Both the position numbers and the translations under genes were made by a program. The notes beneath the pieces are model-generated. The model made no database searches, was not told the origin of the DNA, and worked only from the letters and a program-made list of their open reading frames with translations. Below are positions 27,553 to 36,430 of a DNA stretch of 64,000 nucleotides, piece after piece (the first letter of the stretch is position 1; each line of letters begins with the position of its first letter). Source of the stretch: Flavobacteriales bacterium (GTDB lineage Bacteria; Bacteroidota; Bacteroidia; UBA10329); NCBI GenBank assembly GCA_021739695.1, contig JAIPBM010000003.1:124001-188000 (forward strand), read 5' to 3'.

Positions 27553-27954
27553 TCACTTATTGTATTCCTGATTGACCTGTTCAATGCTCGGAAATACAAC
27601 GCTCTCATCCCCTGCTCTTCTCCCCCACGAAAGGTACTTTCCAGTTCCAACACAGGCATAGGCTCGTAACGAATCTCCTGGCGCCATGCTCGTATGATGA
27701 AAACGCTTCCATTGCTTATTGTCTTCCTGAACGCAAATCATCACATCAATTGATTCGTCACAGGTGTTTTTGAGATACACCACGTAGCTATCCTTCCAAG
27801 CAGTACACTGAGAACATTCTTCGCCCCAAGAAGACCTATACTTCTCCAGACAATCCGTGTAACTCATCTGGTCAACTTTCTTCGTATCCGGTTTAGGATT
27901 AACAGCGAAAAAAGTAATACTGAATGCAAGCAATAAACTCGATATAAAATTCAT
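27553..27954 (-). CDS. hypothetical secreted protein
   Basis: A 133-residue protein with signal-like N-terminus MNFISSLLLAFSITFFAVNP. The mature part has six cysteines (CLEKY, CSQC, a lone Cys in NTCDES, MICV, YACVG) and many aromatic residues, suggesting a small disulphide-linked beta domain. I recognise no family. Its stop meets the DUF4442 stop head-on with no spacer. It lies 6 bases downstream of a TPR gene on the same strand and is probably co-transcribed with it and the gene before that. Confidence 0.55.
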   Translation of the reverse strand: MNFISSLLLAFSITFFAVNPKPDTKKVDQMSYTDCLEKYRSSWGEECSQCTAWKDSYVVYLKNTCDESIDVMICVQEDNKQWKRFHHTSMAPGDSLRAYACVGTGKYLSWGRRAGDESVVFPSIEQVNQEYNK

Positions 27955-27960
27955 GACGTT

Positions 27961-28467
27961 TTATTTACAGTGATTATTCTTCAAAATCAACTTGGCTTCT
28001 TCATTACCTAGTTTCTTAGACTTATTCCAATCGGCACACGCCTCTTTGTAAAGTCCCATTCCATTCATGGCCCAACCTCTATTGTTGTATGCTTCTTGAT
28101 TATCAGGATCAAGATTCAACGCCTTGTCAAAGTCGATCAACGCACTTTTGTATTCTTCCAACTTATTGTGCGCGCTTCCACGACTTATGTAAGCGAACGG
28201 ATGATTTGGATGCTTGTCAATCACAACACTGAAATCGGAAACGGCTTGATCATATTTTTTCAGAACCGAGAAACAAAATCCTCTTCTTAGATAAGCATTG
28301 TCGTTTTCAGGGTCAGCGGTTATCACCTGAGTATAAAGTGCCGATGCTTGTTCGTATTCTCCAGAAGCGAATAGATTTTCAGCTTGATTGAAAACAGCTT
28401 CTGCATCTTGAGCAATGCTCTGAAAAGCCACACAAAAAAGGAACGCACACAGGATCAACTTTCTCAT
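27961..28467 (-). CDS. secreted TPR protein
   Basis: A 168-residue protein. The ATG at 28467 gives signal peptide MRKLILCAFLFCVAFQSIA. It then has about four tetratricopeptide repeats: AEAVFNQAENLFASGEYEQA, NAYLRRGFCFSVLKKYDQA, FAYISRGSAHNKLEEYKSA and EAYNNRGWAMNGMGLYKEA. It ends in CADWNKSKKLGNEEA, a pattern common in Bacteroidota TPR lipoprotein-like scaffolds. The start lies one base past the stop of the upstream gene on this strand, so the trio 27553-28891 looks like one operon. Confidence 0.75.
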   Translation of the reverse strand: MRKLILCAFLFCVAFQSIAQDAEAVFNQAENLFASGEYEQASALYTQVITADPENDNAYLRRGFCFSVLKKYDQAVSDFSVVIDKHPNHPFAYISRGSAHNKLEEYKSALIDFDKALNLDPDNQEAYNNRGWAMNGMGLYKEACADWNKSKKLGNEEAKLILKNNHCK

Positions 28468-28468
28468 T

Positions 28469-28891
28469 TCAATAAGTTTTAACCATTTCATTCAACATTA
28501 GTCGAAGCTTTTCTACGATTTCAAGGCCAGAAATGCCATCAGACAAACCGAAGACCAAGCGCTTTCTGTAAGTTTTTTTCTTATCCAGAACCAATACCTG
28601 ATCTACACATCCATCAAGATCGGAATGACAATTGACAGAAACGGTGTTATCCGTTTCAGAAAACTTCAGTGTCGCCATGTCCAGATCAAACACATTCACT
28701 TTTTCTGTTTTAACCTGTTTGCCTTCTCGGAAACCATTAACTAACAGAATCTTCCCCTTATTACTCACGTTATATTCTTTCCCGATAGCTTCGTTAAATG
28801 CATCGATACGCGCATCGACATCTTGTCCATAACTGATGGCAGTTACGAACATCAAACTGAAAACAAGAAAAGGTAAAGGAAGGATATGCAA
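28469..28891 (-). CDS. hypothetical secreted protein
   Basis: A 140-residue protein with signal peptide MHILPLPFLVFSLMFVTAIS and a mature beta-rich domain with two cysteines (CHSDLDGCVDQ). I recognise no family. It is first in a three-gene minus-strand run with a TPR protein and another small secreted protein, and it diverges from the coiled-coil gene at 28943, leaving a 51-base shared promoter region. Confidence 0.5.
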   Translation of the reverse strand: MHILPLPFLVFSLMFVTAISYGQDVDARIDAFNEAIGKEYNVSNKGKILLVNGFREGKQVKTEKVNVFDLDMATLKFSETDNTVSVNCHSDLDGCVDQVLVLDKKKTYRKRLVFGLSDGISGLEIVEKLRLMLNEMVKTY

Positions 28892-28942
28892 GTGGTAGGA
28901 TTTTCTACTTTTAAGACTTTCTCAGATACAACTATCTGGCCA

Positions 28943-30541
28943 ATGCCATTTTTGTTTAAACGACTATTACTCTTTTTACTGGTTTTTGTTTCATCAGAGC
29001 TGATGGGACAGAACTTGTCCATCCTCATTAAGTTTGAAGTGAACGGAGGAAATTTCAACGACACCAAGGTCACAATTACCGAAAACGGAAAAGTTAAAGA
29101 GGTTTTTGAGCCCGGAAAAGCCAAGATGGTTCCGGAGCTTGGTTTTGGGAATAGTTATATCGTTACGTTCGAAAAACCGGGGTACATAACTAAACGGGTA
29201 GAAATTAGCACCAAAAATGTACCAGAGGATATTCGAGAAGATGACCTGGACTTTGACTTTGCGGTAGAAATATTTGAACAGTATGAAGGCGTAAACACAG
29301 TCATCTTCAACCAGCCTGTAGCGAAGTGGTTCTACGACACACAGGAAGACGCTTTTACCTACGATACAGATTACACGAAAAGCATTCGATCTGCCCTGAT
29401 CAATTTTGATAAAGAATATGAAGCTGCGAAGGAAAACAAACCTGACCCATCGGCAGAAGCTTTAAAAGCAAAACAAGCTGAGGAAGCACGATTGGCAGCA
29501 GAGGCCAAAGCAAATGCTGCAGAGGAGCAACGACTTCTTGCAGAAGCGAAGGCCGCAGAAGAAGCTAAAAAACGACAAGAACAAGAAGCGCGACTAGCTG
29601 AAGAAGCAAGAAAGAAACAAGAACAGGAACTGGCCGAAAAACAAGCGTTGAAAGAGCAAGAATTGCAAAATGCACAGGTCAAATTGGATGAGGAGCAGAA
29701 ACGATCAGTACAAGAAAAACTAGATCAGGAGCAGCGAGAAGCTCAGCTCAAATCGGAAGAAGAAGCGAGAAAACAACTTGAGGCAAAAGGAGCTGAAGAA
29801 AAGCGGTTGGCGCAGGCCAAAGCTGATGAAGACAAGCGAAATTCAGAAATGCGAGCTGCAGAAGAAGCCAGACAAAAGGCTGAATCCAAAGCCGATGAAG
29901 AAGCTAAGAAACAAGAAGCTGTTAGATTGGCTGAAGAAGAACGAGCCAGAAAGAAGGCTGAGATTGAAGCCGAAATGAAGAAGGCTGAGCAAGAATCTGC
30001 TCAGGAAGCAAAACGAAGAGCACAATTAGAAAAGGAAGAGATTGAAAAACGGCAACGAGATGCCGATGCTCGAATGGCCGAAGAAGCGCGATCAGCTGCA
30101 TTACAAGCTGCAGAAGCTGAGAAAAAGAGAATAACTGAAGAAGCACGACTGGCAGAGGAAACACGGCAAAAAGCGTTGCAAGACCAAGCCTACGAAGAAG
30201 AACGGAAAAAAAGAGCCCAAGCTGATTTTGAAGCAGAGCAAAGACGATTGGCACAAGCAAAGGCCGTTAGCGAATCGCAGCAGCGAGATAGGTCTGAAGC
30301 TGTAGCTAAAATGGAAGAAGAAAGAAAGAGTCTGGCCATAAAAGATGCTGGAAACGTAGTTTCTCGAACGGAAGAATTGATTGAAGAAGTGAATCGGAAG
30401 ATCACACAGATAACCGTGAAGCGTGAGAATATGACCTACGTGTACAAGAAAGTGGTATATAACTGGGGCGGTGTTTACTATTTCCGTGATGACACAGACA
30501 TCACCAAATTCGTATTCGAAAACGAAACCAGCGTCAAATAG
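28943..30541 (+). CDS. secreted protein with long alanine/glutamate/lysine coiled coil
   Basis: A 532-residue protein. The ATG at 28943 (MPFLFKRLLLFLLVFVSSEL) gives a signal peptide; the longer frame would overlap the divergent gene. Residues about 25-105 form a small beta domain like a PEGA or carboxypeptidase-regulatory unit (VTITENGKVKEVFEPGK, GFGNSYIVTFEKPGYITKRV). About residues 160-460 are an almost unbroken charged helix with repeats such as AKAAEEAKKRQEQEARLAEE, resembling TolA domain II. A short C-terminal domain follows (ITVKRENMTYVYKKV, YNWGGVYYFRDD). It may span the periplasm or form a filament. The stop touches the next gene's start with no spacer. Confidence 0.65.
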   Translation: MPFLFKRLLLFLLVFVSSELMGQNLSILIKFEVNGGNFNDTKVTITENGKVKEVFEPGKAKMVPELGFGNSYIVTFEKPGYITKRVEISTKNVPEDIREDDLDFDFAVEIFEQYEGVNTVIFNQPVAKWFYDTQEDAFTYDTDYTKSIRSALINFDKEYEAAKENKPDPSAEALKAKQAEEARLAAEAKANAAEEQRLLAEAKAAEEAKKRQEQEARLAEEARKKQEQELAEKQALKEQELQNAQVKLDEEQKRSVQEKLDQEQREAQLKSEEEARKQLEAKGAEEKRLAQAKADEDKRNSEMRAAEEARQKAESKADEEAKKQEAVRLAEEERARKKAEIEAEMKKAEQESAQEAKRRAQLEKEEIEKRQRDADARMAEEARSAALQAAEAEKKRITEEARLAEETRQKALQDQAYEEERKKRAQADFEAEQRRLAQAKAVSESQQRDRSEAVAKMEEERKSLAIKDAGNVVSRTEELIEEVNRKITQITVKRENMTYVYKKVVYNWGGVYYFRDDTDITKFVFENETSVK

Positions 30542-31489
30542 ATGAACGCCAACGACTATTTAAGCAAAGATGAAATACAACGCTTGCTTAAAAAATCGAA
30601 CGTAAAGGCGGCATTAGAAATATTGGATACATGGTTCTGGATCTGCATTGCTTTTGCCATTTCTGGCATCTGGCCGAATCCGTTCACAATCATTGTTTCG
30701 ATTTGGATCCTTGGCGGTAAGCAGCTTGCCTGCGCCATCATTATGCACGACACATCGCATCATGCGCAATTTGAAACTAAACGGGCAAACGAAATATTCG
30801 GAAACCTGTTCGGTGGCTTCCCCATATTCTTAGATGTTGCTCGTTATCGTCCCTATCATCTCTCCCACCACTCTCATACTGGAAAGGATAATGATCCAGA
30901 CATTGACCTTACGAAAGGCTATCCGGCAGGAACAAAAAGTCTGATACGGAAAATCGCCAGAGACCTAACGGGACTGACTGGTTTGAAAATCCTTGTGGCA
31001 CTGGTCATGATTCAATCCGAGCTATGGAGATTCAATTTAGGAGGACGAGTTGAACGGATTTCTAAATCGGAACGAAAAGGCCTTTGGCACATATTCCTGT
31101 TTTTCAAGAATATGGCCGGTCCAATAGTCGTGAACACCTTAATGTGGTTTGCGCTATGGTCAACAGGAAATGGCTGGCTTTACCTATTGTGGATCGTTGC
31201 CTATTTCACCACTTATCAGTTTTGCTTACGAATTCGATCAATTGCAGAACATAGCGTTGTTCCTGATAGAACTGATAATCATCTGAACACAAGAACAACT
31301 TACGCCAACTTCATTGAGAAAATGCTATCCGCACCGCACCATGTCAATTATCATGCTGAGCACCATTTGCTAATGACAGTTCCGAGCTACAACCTTCCGA
31401 AAATGCACAGGCTTTTAAAGGCTAGAGGATACTTCGACAAAGGCTTGCTAAAGCCGAATTACCTCGAGATAATCAAGTTAGCTGCGTAG
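30542..31489 (+). CDS. fatty acid desaturase/hydroxylase family membrane enzyme
   Basis: A 315-residue integral membrane di-iron enzyme with three histidine boxes: HDTSHH (about 77-82), HLSHHSHTG (about 107) and HHVNYHAEHH (about 265). Four hydrophobic segments lie around them. It would introduce a double bond or hydroxyl into an acyl chain or carotenoid at the cytoplasmic face; the substrate is not set by sequence. It begins at the base after the preceding stop, so it is translated with the coiled-coil gene. Its stop is one base from the convergent TonB receptor stop. Confidence 0.85.
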   Translation: MNANDYLSKDEIQRLLKKSNVKAALEILDTWFWICIAFAISGIWPNPFTIIVSIWILGGKQLACAIIMHDTSHHAQFETKRANEIFGNLFGGFPIFLDVARYRPYHLSHHSHTGKDNDPDIDLTKGYPAGTKSLIRKIARDLTGLTGLKILVALVMIQSELWRFNLGGRVERISKSERKGLWHIFLFFKNMAGPIVVNTLMWFALWSTGNGWLYLLWIVAYFTTYQFCLRIRSIAEHSVVPDRTDNHLNTRTTYANFIEKMLSAPHHVNYHAEHHLLMTVPSYNLPKMHRLLKARGYFDKGLLKPNYLEIIKLAA

Positions 31490-31490
31490 C

Positions 31491-34070
31491 CTAAACTTTT
31501 ACAGTGAACTGAATGGAAGCCGTTCTTGGTTGTTCCATTTTAAGTGGACGCAACGAATAAGAGCTGTTCAACAGATTGTTTACGATGAACGCAGCCTTCA
31601 GCCATCCAGAAACCTGAAAGCTGACTCGAGCATCCATCACGTAATTTCCTTTGTGTTTATCACTGATAACGTAATACGGTGGTGCTGTACCAGACGGCCA
31701 ATCCTGAAGCTCCGTATCTCCGCGTTGTGTAATGATACCTGAATCAAATTGATCATGACCAGTTGCTTCCTTGACATTTGAATCAAGACTGTAAAGCACC
31801 TTATCGATATTCTTCATGTAGCTGTAATACCTGAAAGTATATCCCAAAGACCACTTTCTGTAAGTAAACTCAAGATCAAGATTGACCAAATGCTGAAAAC
31901 GATACTTAAGGATTTTGGTCGAGTCTATTGATGTGCTGTAATGAGTGTGTTGCTGAACGGATCCTCCTCCAGTGGAATCTGAATAGAACACTTTTTCAGG
32001 TTCTACAGATTCAGGAATGGTGTACGTATATCCAACAATTACACTCATTCCCAATGATTTTGTGAACTGGCCACCTCCCATTACAGATGTTTCAATTCCT
32101 CGCACTCGATTCCTGCCTGTATTAAGGAACTTGAACCCAGGAAGCACATCATCCTTGGAATATCGTCCCATTACGAACTGAATGCTGTTGTTGTACTCTT
32201 GCCAGAATCCAACCAGGTCAAAATAGCCCATGAATTTTCCGATCTTGAAACCTTGCTTGAAACCTAGTTCCATGTTCCAGCTGGTTTCAGGCTTCAAATC
32301 TGGGTTTGGAAATACGCCCAAGCCACCAGAACTTGTGAGAATATACTTCTCGGCAATTGTCGGGAAACGATATCCCTGACCATACGAACCTCGAATGTAG
32401 CTCTCTCTGCCAGCCTTCCAACTTAGCCCCGTTCTAAACACAGGTCTAACAACAAATTCTGTTGTATTGATCTGAAAATACTCTCCTCTCACTCCTACCG
32501 AAACATTAACCGCTTTGAAGAACTTCTTGTCCAACTGCATGTACAGGCTGAAATTCTTGGCATTGTTTACGCCAGATGAGTCTCCTCCTACGAAAATGGC
32601 AGATTTTGATTGAGTATAGCTCCCAGATGCACCGACAATCACATTCAGGTCTTTCATTTTCTCGAACGTTCGGTGCAATTGGTATTCGCCAAAATAGACC
32701 GTGCTTTGTACAGATTGGTTGTTCGAATTGTCGCTGTGGTTGTACAATATTCTTGACCGGAAAGTGTGTTGCACGCCAATTGGCGTTACGTAATTCACAA
32801 ATGGATCCAAATAAAAAGTAGTGATCTCCGTAAGCGTCATCGTACCAGGATAAGAACGATACTGTCCTGATTGGTCAAATTCTGTGGATTGCCAAACAAG
32901 CGAAAAATTCTTGCTGCTTCGCATGAAGTTCCCGTTCAATCCGTAATTCAATCCACTCACCTTCTTATTGCGATAGCGCAAATTGAAATTCAATCTTCCT
33001 CTTACCTCCCGCACCTTGTCGTTCGGAATATCAGCAACAGTATCCTTATCAGTATTGAATAGGTCCACATAACCTAAGCCAGCCAAGTCGCTAGGTGCTA
33101 CAGACTTCACGGGCCTTTGCGGTCCGATGTAGCCATAATCATAGAGGAAATTTCCTCCGATCACTACGTCCAATTGTTTGATTTTTCTAGAATGCATGAA
33201 GTTCATGCCTGAAAAATTGGCCACGCCATCCCACCATTTTTTGCCGTTGGCCTTGGAAGCATCCAATCCGAAGAAGTTGGCAATTCGTTTCCCCACTGAA
33301 GCATCGTCTTCTAGAATCGCGCTTCTAAAGCCTGTGAAAATATTGACCTTGGTTAATGGCTTGTCTTTCGGAAATGCCGTTCGAACGTTAATTGCTCCAC
33401 TCAAAGCAGAAGAACCATATAGTACGGATGATGCGCCTTTTATAACTTCAATCTGCTCCACATTTTCCGTAGGAATGAAGCTCCATTCTGCTTTACCGAT
33501 GTCACCATTCAAAACAGGAAGATCATCAACCAGAATGGCAACCCTACTTCCTATTCCAAAACTGTAGCCACTACCACTTCTTATCTGTGGTTCTTCGTCC
33601 ATGATGGTAAGACCTGGAGTTTGTTCCAACGCAGAAGTGATGTTCATGGAATTCCGGTTTTCAATAAGTTCCGGTTTGATCACATTCATAGTGACCGTAA
33701 GTTCTTCCAGCTTCTGTTCAAACCTACCCGCTGAAACCACTACCGTTCCAAGCTGTTCCACATTCATCCCGAGAATAATGTTCCTGTTCGTAATCTTACC
33801 ACTCACGATAACAACCGATATCGTATCTGCTTTCATACCTGTGAACGAACAGATTACCTGATGTTTTCCTGGAGGAAGTGTGAATGAGTAATTACCATCA
33901 ATGTCTGTAGATGCGCCTCTGCCTCTATCTTCCAACATCACCACATTGGCACCTATCAGTGTTTCGTCAGTGGCATCATCCGAAACCGTCCCTGATAAAG
34001 TTCCAAACTCCTGCGCAAAACCAGAGTGAACGGAAATTCCCAAAATGACGGCAAACAACAACTTCTTCAT
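31491..34070 (-). CDS. TonB-dependent outer-membrane receptor
   Basis: An 859-residue receptor. Signal peptide MKKLLFAVILGISVHSGFA is followed by a carboxypeptidase-regulatory-like domain (about 23-105: GTLSGTVSDDATDETLIGAN), a plug (about 110-235: ALEQTPGLTIMDE, VEQIEVIKGASSVLYGSSA) and a 22-stranded barrel to the end, closing with an aromatic-type terminal strand. It is similar to FepA/CirA-type siderophore or vitamin receptors, and no SusD partner follows, so it is less likely a glycan importer. An inverted repeat lies in its leader (34093-34128). Confidence 0.9.
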   Translation of the reverse strand: MKKLLFAVILGISVHSGFAQEFGTLSGTVSDDATDETLIGANVVMLEDRGRGASTDIDGNYSFTLPPGKHQVICSFTGMKADTISVVIVSGKITNRNIILGMNVEQLGTVVVSAGRFEQKLEELTVTMNVIKPELIENRNSMNITSALEQTPGLTIMDEEPQIRSGSGYSFGIGSRVAILVDDLPVLNGDIGKAEWSFIPTENVEQIEVIKGASSVLYGSSALSGAINVRTAFPKDKPLTKVNIFTGFRSAILEDDASVGKRIANFFGLDASKANGKKWWDGVANFSGMNFMHSRKIKQLDVVIGGNFLYDYGYIGPQRPVKSVAPSDLAGLGYVDLFNTDKDTVADIPNDKVREVRGRLNFNLRYRNKKVSGLNYGLNGNFMRSSKNFSLVWQSTEFDQSGQYRSYPGTMTLTEITTFYLDPFVNYVTPIGVQHTFRSRILYNHSDNSNNQSVQSTVYFGEYQLHRTFEKMKDLNVIVGASGSYTQSKSAIFVGGDSSGVNNAKNFSLYMQLDKKFFKAVNVSVGVRGEYFQINTTEFVVRPVFRTGLSWKAGRESYIRGSYGQGYRFPTIAEKYILTSSGGLGVFPNPDLKPETSWNMELGFKQGFKIGKFMGYFDLVGFWQEYNNSIQFVMGRYSKDDVLPGFKFLNTGRNRVRGIETSVMGGGQFTKSLGMSVIVGYTYTIPESVEPEKVFYSDSTGGGSVQQHTHYSTSIDSTKILKYRFQHLVNLDLEFTYRKWSLGYTFRYYSYMKNIDKVLYSLDSNVKEATGHDQFDSGIITQRGDTELQDWPSGTAPPYYVISDKHKGNYVMDARVSFQVSGWLKAAFIVNNLLNSSYSLRPLKMEQPRTASIQFTVKV

Positions 34071-34092
34071 GGGCTGTGCTTTATAACTGAAA

Positions 34093-34128
34093 GAGGGAAA
34101 TCACTTTTATTACTAAAGCGTTTCCCTC
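34093..34128. repeat. inverted repeat in the TonB receptor leader
   Basis: GAGGGAAA at 34093-34100 and TTTCCCTC at 34121-34128, separated by 20 bases that themselves contain a smaller CTTT/AAAG pairing. It lies between the upstream cargo gene and the receptor start and could be an RNA hairpin or an operator; there is no T run to make it a classic terminator. Confidence 0.5.
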
Positions 34129-34149
34129 ATTCAAATAAAAATTATCCTA

Positions 34150-35064
34150 TTAAGGATTTACCAATAATTTTCCTGTTCGTACAGATGTACCATCCATAGA
34201 ACTGATCTGATACAGATATACACCTGCAACTAATTTACTTAAGTCAAGAGAAGACGCTCCTGCTCCTATTCTTTTCAACATCATTCGTTTTCCCGTAATG
34301 TCCAGCAATTCGAAATTTGCTGGTTCCAACGATGAACCTTGAATATTCAATATTCCTGAAACAGGATTTGGATATACATTCCAATCATTCTCATTGGTAA
34401 CAGTATTGATTCCAGTACCGAACGGATAAATGAATTGAACCGCATCTACATACATGATTGAACCAATTTCAGCTTGGCCTTGGGCGCCATCTCCCCAGCT
34501 TGAACTAAAAAACAGACTCAACTTTTCAGGTGTTCCAGTAGCCTGTGTGATCGGTGCTGAAAAACGAGTCCAAGATGAAACGGTGGTTGTAAAATTCACT
34601 CTTGTGTAAGACACCGTATCTTGGTCGTTATTGGCCAAAAACATGATCTGAGAATATGCAGAATCCTGATTTGCCGGAGCATACTTATACCACCCTACAA
34701 TACTATCTGGCATGACTCCAGAAAAATCAGCTCCGCCTTCTTGCCCTCCTGAATTGGCCGAGCAGATCATCTGAGCTGTTGTAACCACACCGTTCATTAC
34801 AATAGTTGGTCCTGGGCCATCAAGCGACTCTAATCTAATAGAGTGTGATCCAGAATGTGCATCAGTAGATTTGGTAACAGGAGTTACGTTCAAGATGGCC
34901 GTACACTCGTTTGCTGTGTTCCAACTTACTGGTTCATCGTATGTATTAGAGATAGGTCCATTCAATGTTTCCCAATCATCGAAGCTTGCGTTGGCTGGCT
35001 GAAATTGAGCGACAGCATTCAATATGAAAGCTGATGATATAAAAGTGAGTAATGATTTTTTCAT
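34150..35064 (-). CDS. secreted protein with T9SS type A sorting domain
   Basis: A 304-residue protein with signal peptide MKKSLLTFISSAFILNAVA. The N-terminal two thirds resemble a carbohydrate-binding PCMD-like or jelly-roll domain (FDDWETLNGPISNTYDEP, then SHSIRLESLDGPG). The end is a type A sorting domain (VYPNPVSGILNIQ, GVYLYQISSMDG). A near-ideal promoter precedes it. It lies 79 bases upstream of the TonB receptor on the same strand; the two may share transcription, suggesting that the receptor imports a product processed at the surface, although that link is inference. Confidence 0.8.
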   Translation of the reverse strand: MKKSLLTFISSAFILNAVAQFQPANASFDDWETLNGPISNTYDEPVSWNTANECTAILNVTPVTKSTDAHSGSHSIRLESLDGPGPTIVMNGVVTTAQMICSANSGGQEGGADFSGVMPDSIVGWYKYAPANQDSAYSQIMFLANNDQDTVSYTRVNFTTTVSSWTRFSAPITQATGTPEKLSLFFSSSWGDGAQGQAEIGSIMYVDAVQFIYPFGTGINTVTNENDWNVYPNPVSGILNIQGSSLEPANFELLDITGKRMMLKRIGAGASSLDLSKLVAGVYLYQISSMDGTSVRTGKLLVNP

Positions 35065-35089
35065 GTCCAGTTAATGTTTGTTAACCCGT

Positions 35090-35118
35090 CAAAGGTAGAG
35101 ATCAACCCTTGTGGACAA
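35090..35118 (-). promoter_or_regulatory. consensus Bacteroidota promoter (-33 TTG and -7 TACCTTTG)
   Basis: On the minus strand, TTG at 35118-35116 and TACCTTTG at 35097-35090 are 18 bases apart, the best promoter match in the window. The start codon of the secreted cargo gene at 35064 is 25 bases downstream. Confidence 0.65.
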
Positions 35119-35135
35119 CTTGATATTTATCCACA
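35110..35135. repeat. inverted pair of DnaA-box-like 9-mers
   Basis: TGTGGACAA at 35110-35118 (reverse complement TTGTCCACA, one mismatch from the TTWTNCACA consensus) and a perfect TTATCCACA at 35127-35135, facing each other across 8 bases. The first overlaps the -33 element of the promoter above. Confidence 0.5.
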
Positions 35136-35208
35136 GGTTTTTATTGAAAACTCATACATTCCGCGCACTTCAAGCTCCATTTTGAACTCAACGCGCATTG
35201 AATTCATT

Positions 35209-36351
35209 TCAATTCAAGGCTTTTTGTTTCTCGAAGAGCACTTTAAGGTTCTTAACGGTCACATCAACTTCATCCTTCGTGTTGTATTTACTGAACGAGA
35301 ACCGAATGGCAGGTCGTTTCTGATCGCGTACCAATGCTGCTAACACGTGCGAGCCGACATTGCTTCCTGACGAACAAGCGCTTCCACCAGAGGCTGAAAT
35401 GCCCATGATATCGAGATTGAAGAGCAGCATTTCTGAAATTGGCGTATCTGGGAAACAGACGTTCAAAACCGTGTAAAGCGAATTTCCCTCAGCATCACCA
35501 TTAAAACGAACGTCAGGAATGTGCTTCCGAAGCTCAGTTATCATGTACGTTTTCAATCCTTGTATGTGCTGATGATGAGCCTCCAATTCGCGATAGGCCA
35601 CTTCCATGGCTTTGGCAAGTCCAACAATACCGTAGATGTTTTCGGTTCCACCGCGCATATTCCGTTCCTGCGCTCCGCCATGTATCATTGGTTTGATGCG
35701 CACATTTGAATTGATATACAGGAAACCGATTCCTTTTGGACCATGGAATTTATGAGCTGATGCCGTTATAAAATCGATATCCAAAGCAGAAAGATCAAAC
35801 GCATAGTGACACATGGTCTGAACTGTATCTGAATGAAAATATGCTCCATATTTCCTGCACAACTCAGAAACTTTCTTCAGCTCTATCAGATTTCCGATCT
35901 CGTTGTTGGCATGCATCAACGAAACCAAGGTGTTCTCGCTCTCGCTAAGCAGTTGTTCCAGATCAGCAAGATCAACATGACCATTTTCGGTCAGTTTCAC
36001 ATAATTCACTTTCACATTATGTTCAGCTTCAGCTGCTTCTACCGAATGTAGAATTGCATGATGCTCAATTTTTGAGGTGATAATATGTTTCACTCCAAGG
36101 TCGCGGATGCTGCAAAGAATGGCCATGTTATCGGCTTCCGTTCCTCCTGAAGTGAAGAAAATCTCGGAAGGAGACACTTTCAATAAAGAGGAAACAGTTC
36201 GTCTTGCCCGTTCAATTTCCGCTCGCGCCTGTCTACCAAAACCGTGCACTGACGAAGGATTACCATAGTTCTCCTGCATCACCTTACACATGGCTTCAAT
36301 CACCTCAGAATCAATCTGAGTAGTTGCCGCGTTATCAAGGTAAATTTTCAT
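35209..36351 (-). CDS. cysteine desulfurase (NifS/IscS family)
   Basis: A 380-residue PLP enzyme that removes sulfur from L-cysteine for Fe-S clusters, thionucleosides or cofactors. Family marks: the N-terminal MKIYLDNAATTQID, PSSVHGFGRQAR, FTSGGTEADNMA, PLP lysine in ITASAHKFHGPKG (about residue 205) and the persulfide cysteine in SGGSACSSGS (about residue 327). The final helix region RFSFSKYNTKDEV is typical. No IscU/SufBCD genes are next to it. It reads toward the T9SS cargo gene, with the DnaA-like boxes and promoter in the space between. Confidence 0.93.
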   Translation of the reverse strand: MKIYLDNAATTQIDSEVIEAMCKVMQENYGNPSSVHGFGRQARAEIERARRTVSSLLKVSPSEIFFTSGGTEADNMAILCSIRDLGVKHIITSKIEHHAILHSVEAAEAEHNVKVNYVKLTENGHVDLADLEQLLSESENTLVSLMHANNEIGNLIELKKVSELCRKYGAYFHSDTVQTMCHYAFDLSALDIDFITASAHKFHGPKGIGFLYINSNVRIKPMIHGGAQERNMRGGTENIYGIVGLAKAMEVAYRELEAHHQHIQGLKTYMITELRKHIPDVRFNGDAEGNSLYTVLNVCFPDTPISEMLLFNLDIMGISASGGSACSSGSNVGSHVLAALVRDQKRPAIRFSFSKYNTKDEVDVTVKNLKVLFEKQKALN

Positions 36352-36430
36352 GGCTAGTTATTTTGGCTGCATAATTAGTTCCAACTAGTTACCAATGTCG
36401 CCTTTCTTTAGACAAATCAGCAATTCTTTC

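Noticed and set aside
29371-30260. Several minus-strand frames in the coiled-coil gene
   Set aside because: Low-complexity shadows of the AEK-rich coding strand.
35090-35135. Replication origin
   Set aside because: Only two boxes are present, with no A+T-rich unwinding region or dnaA, dnaN or related genes nearby.
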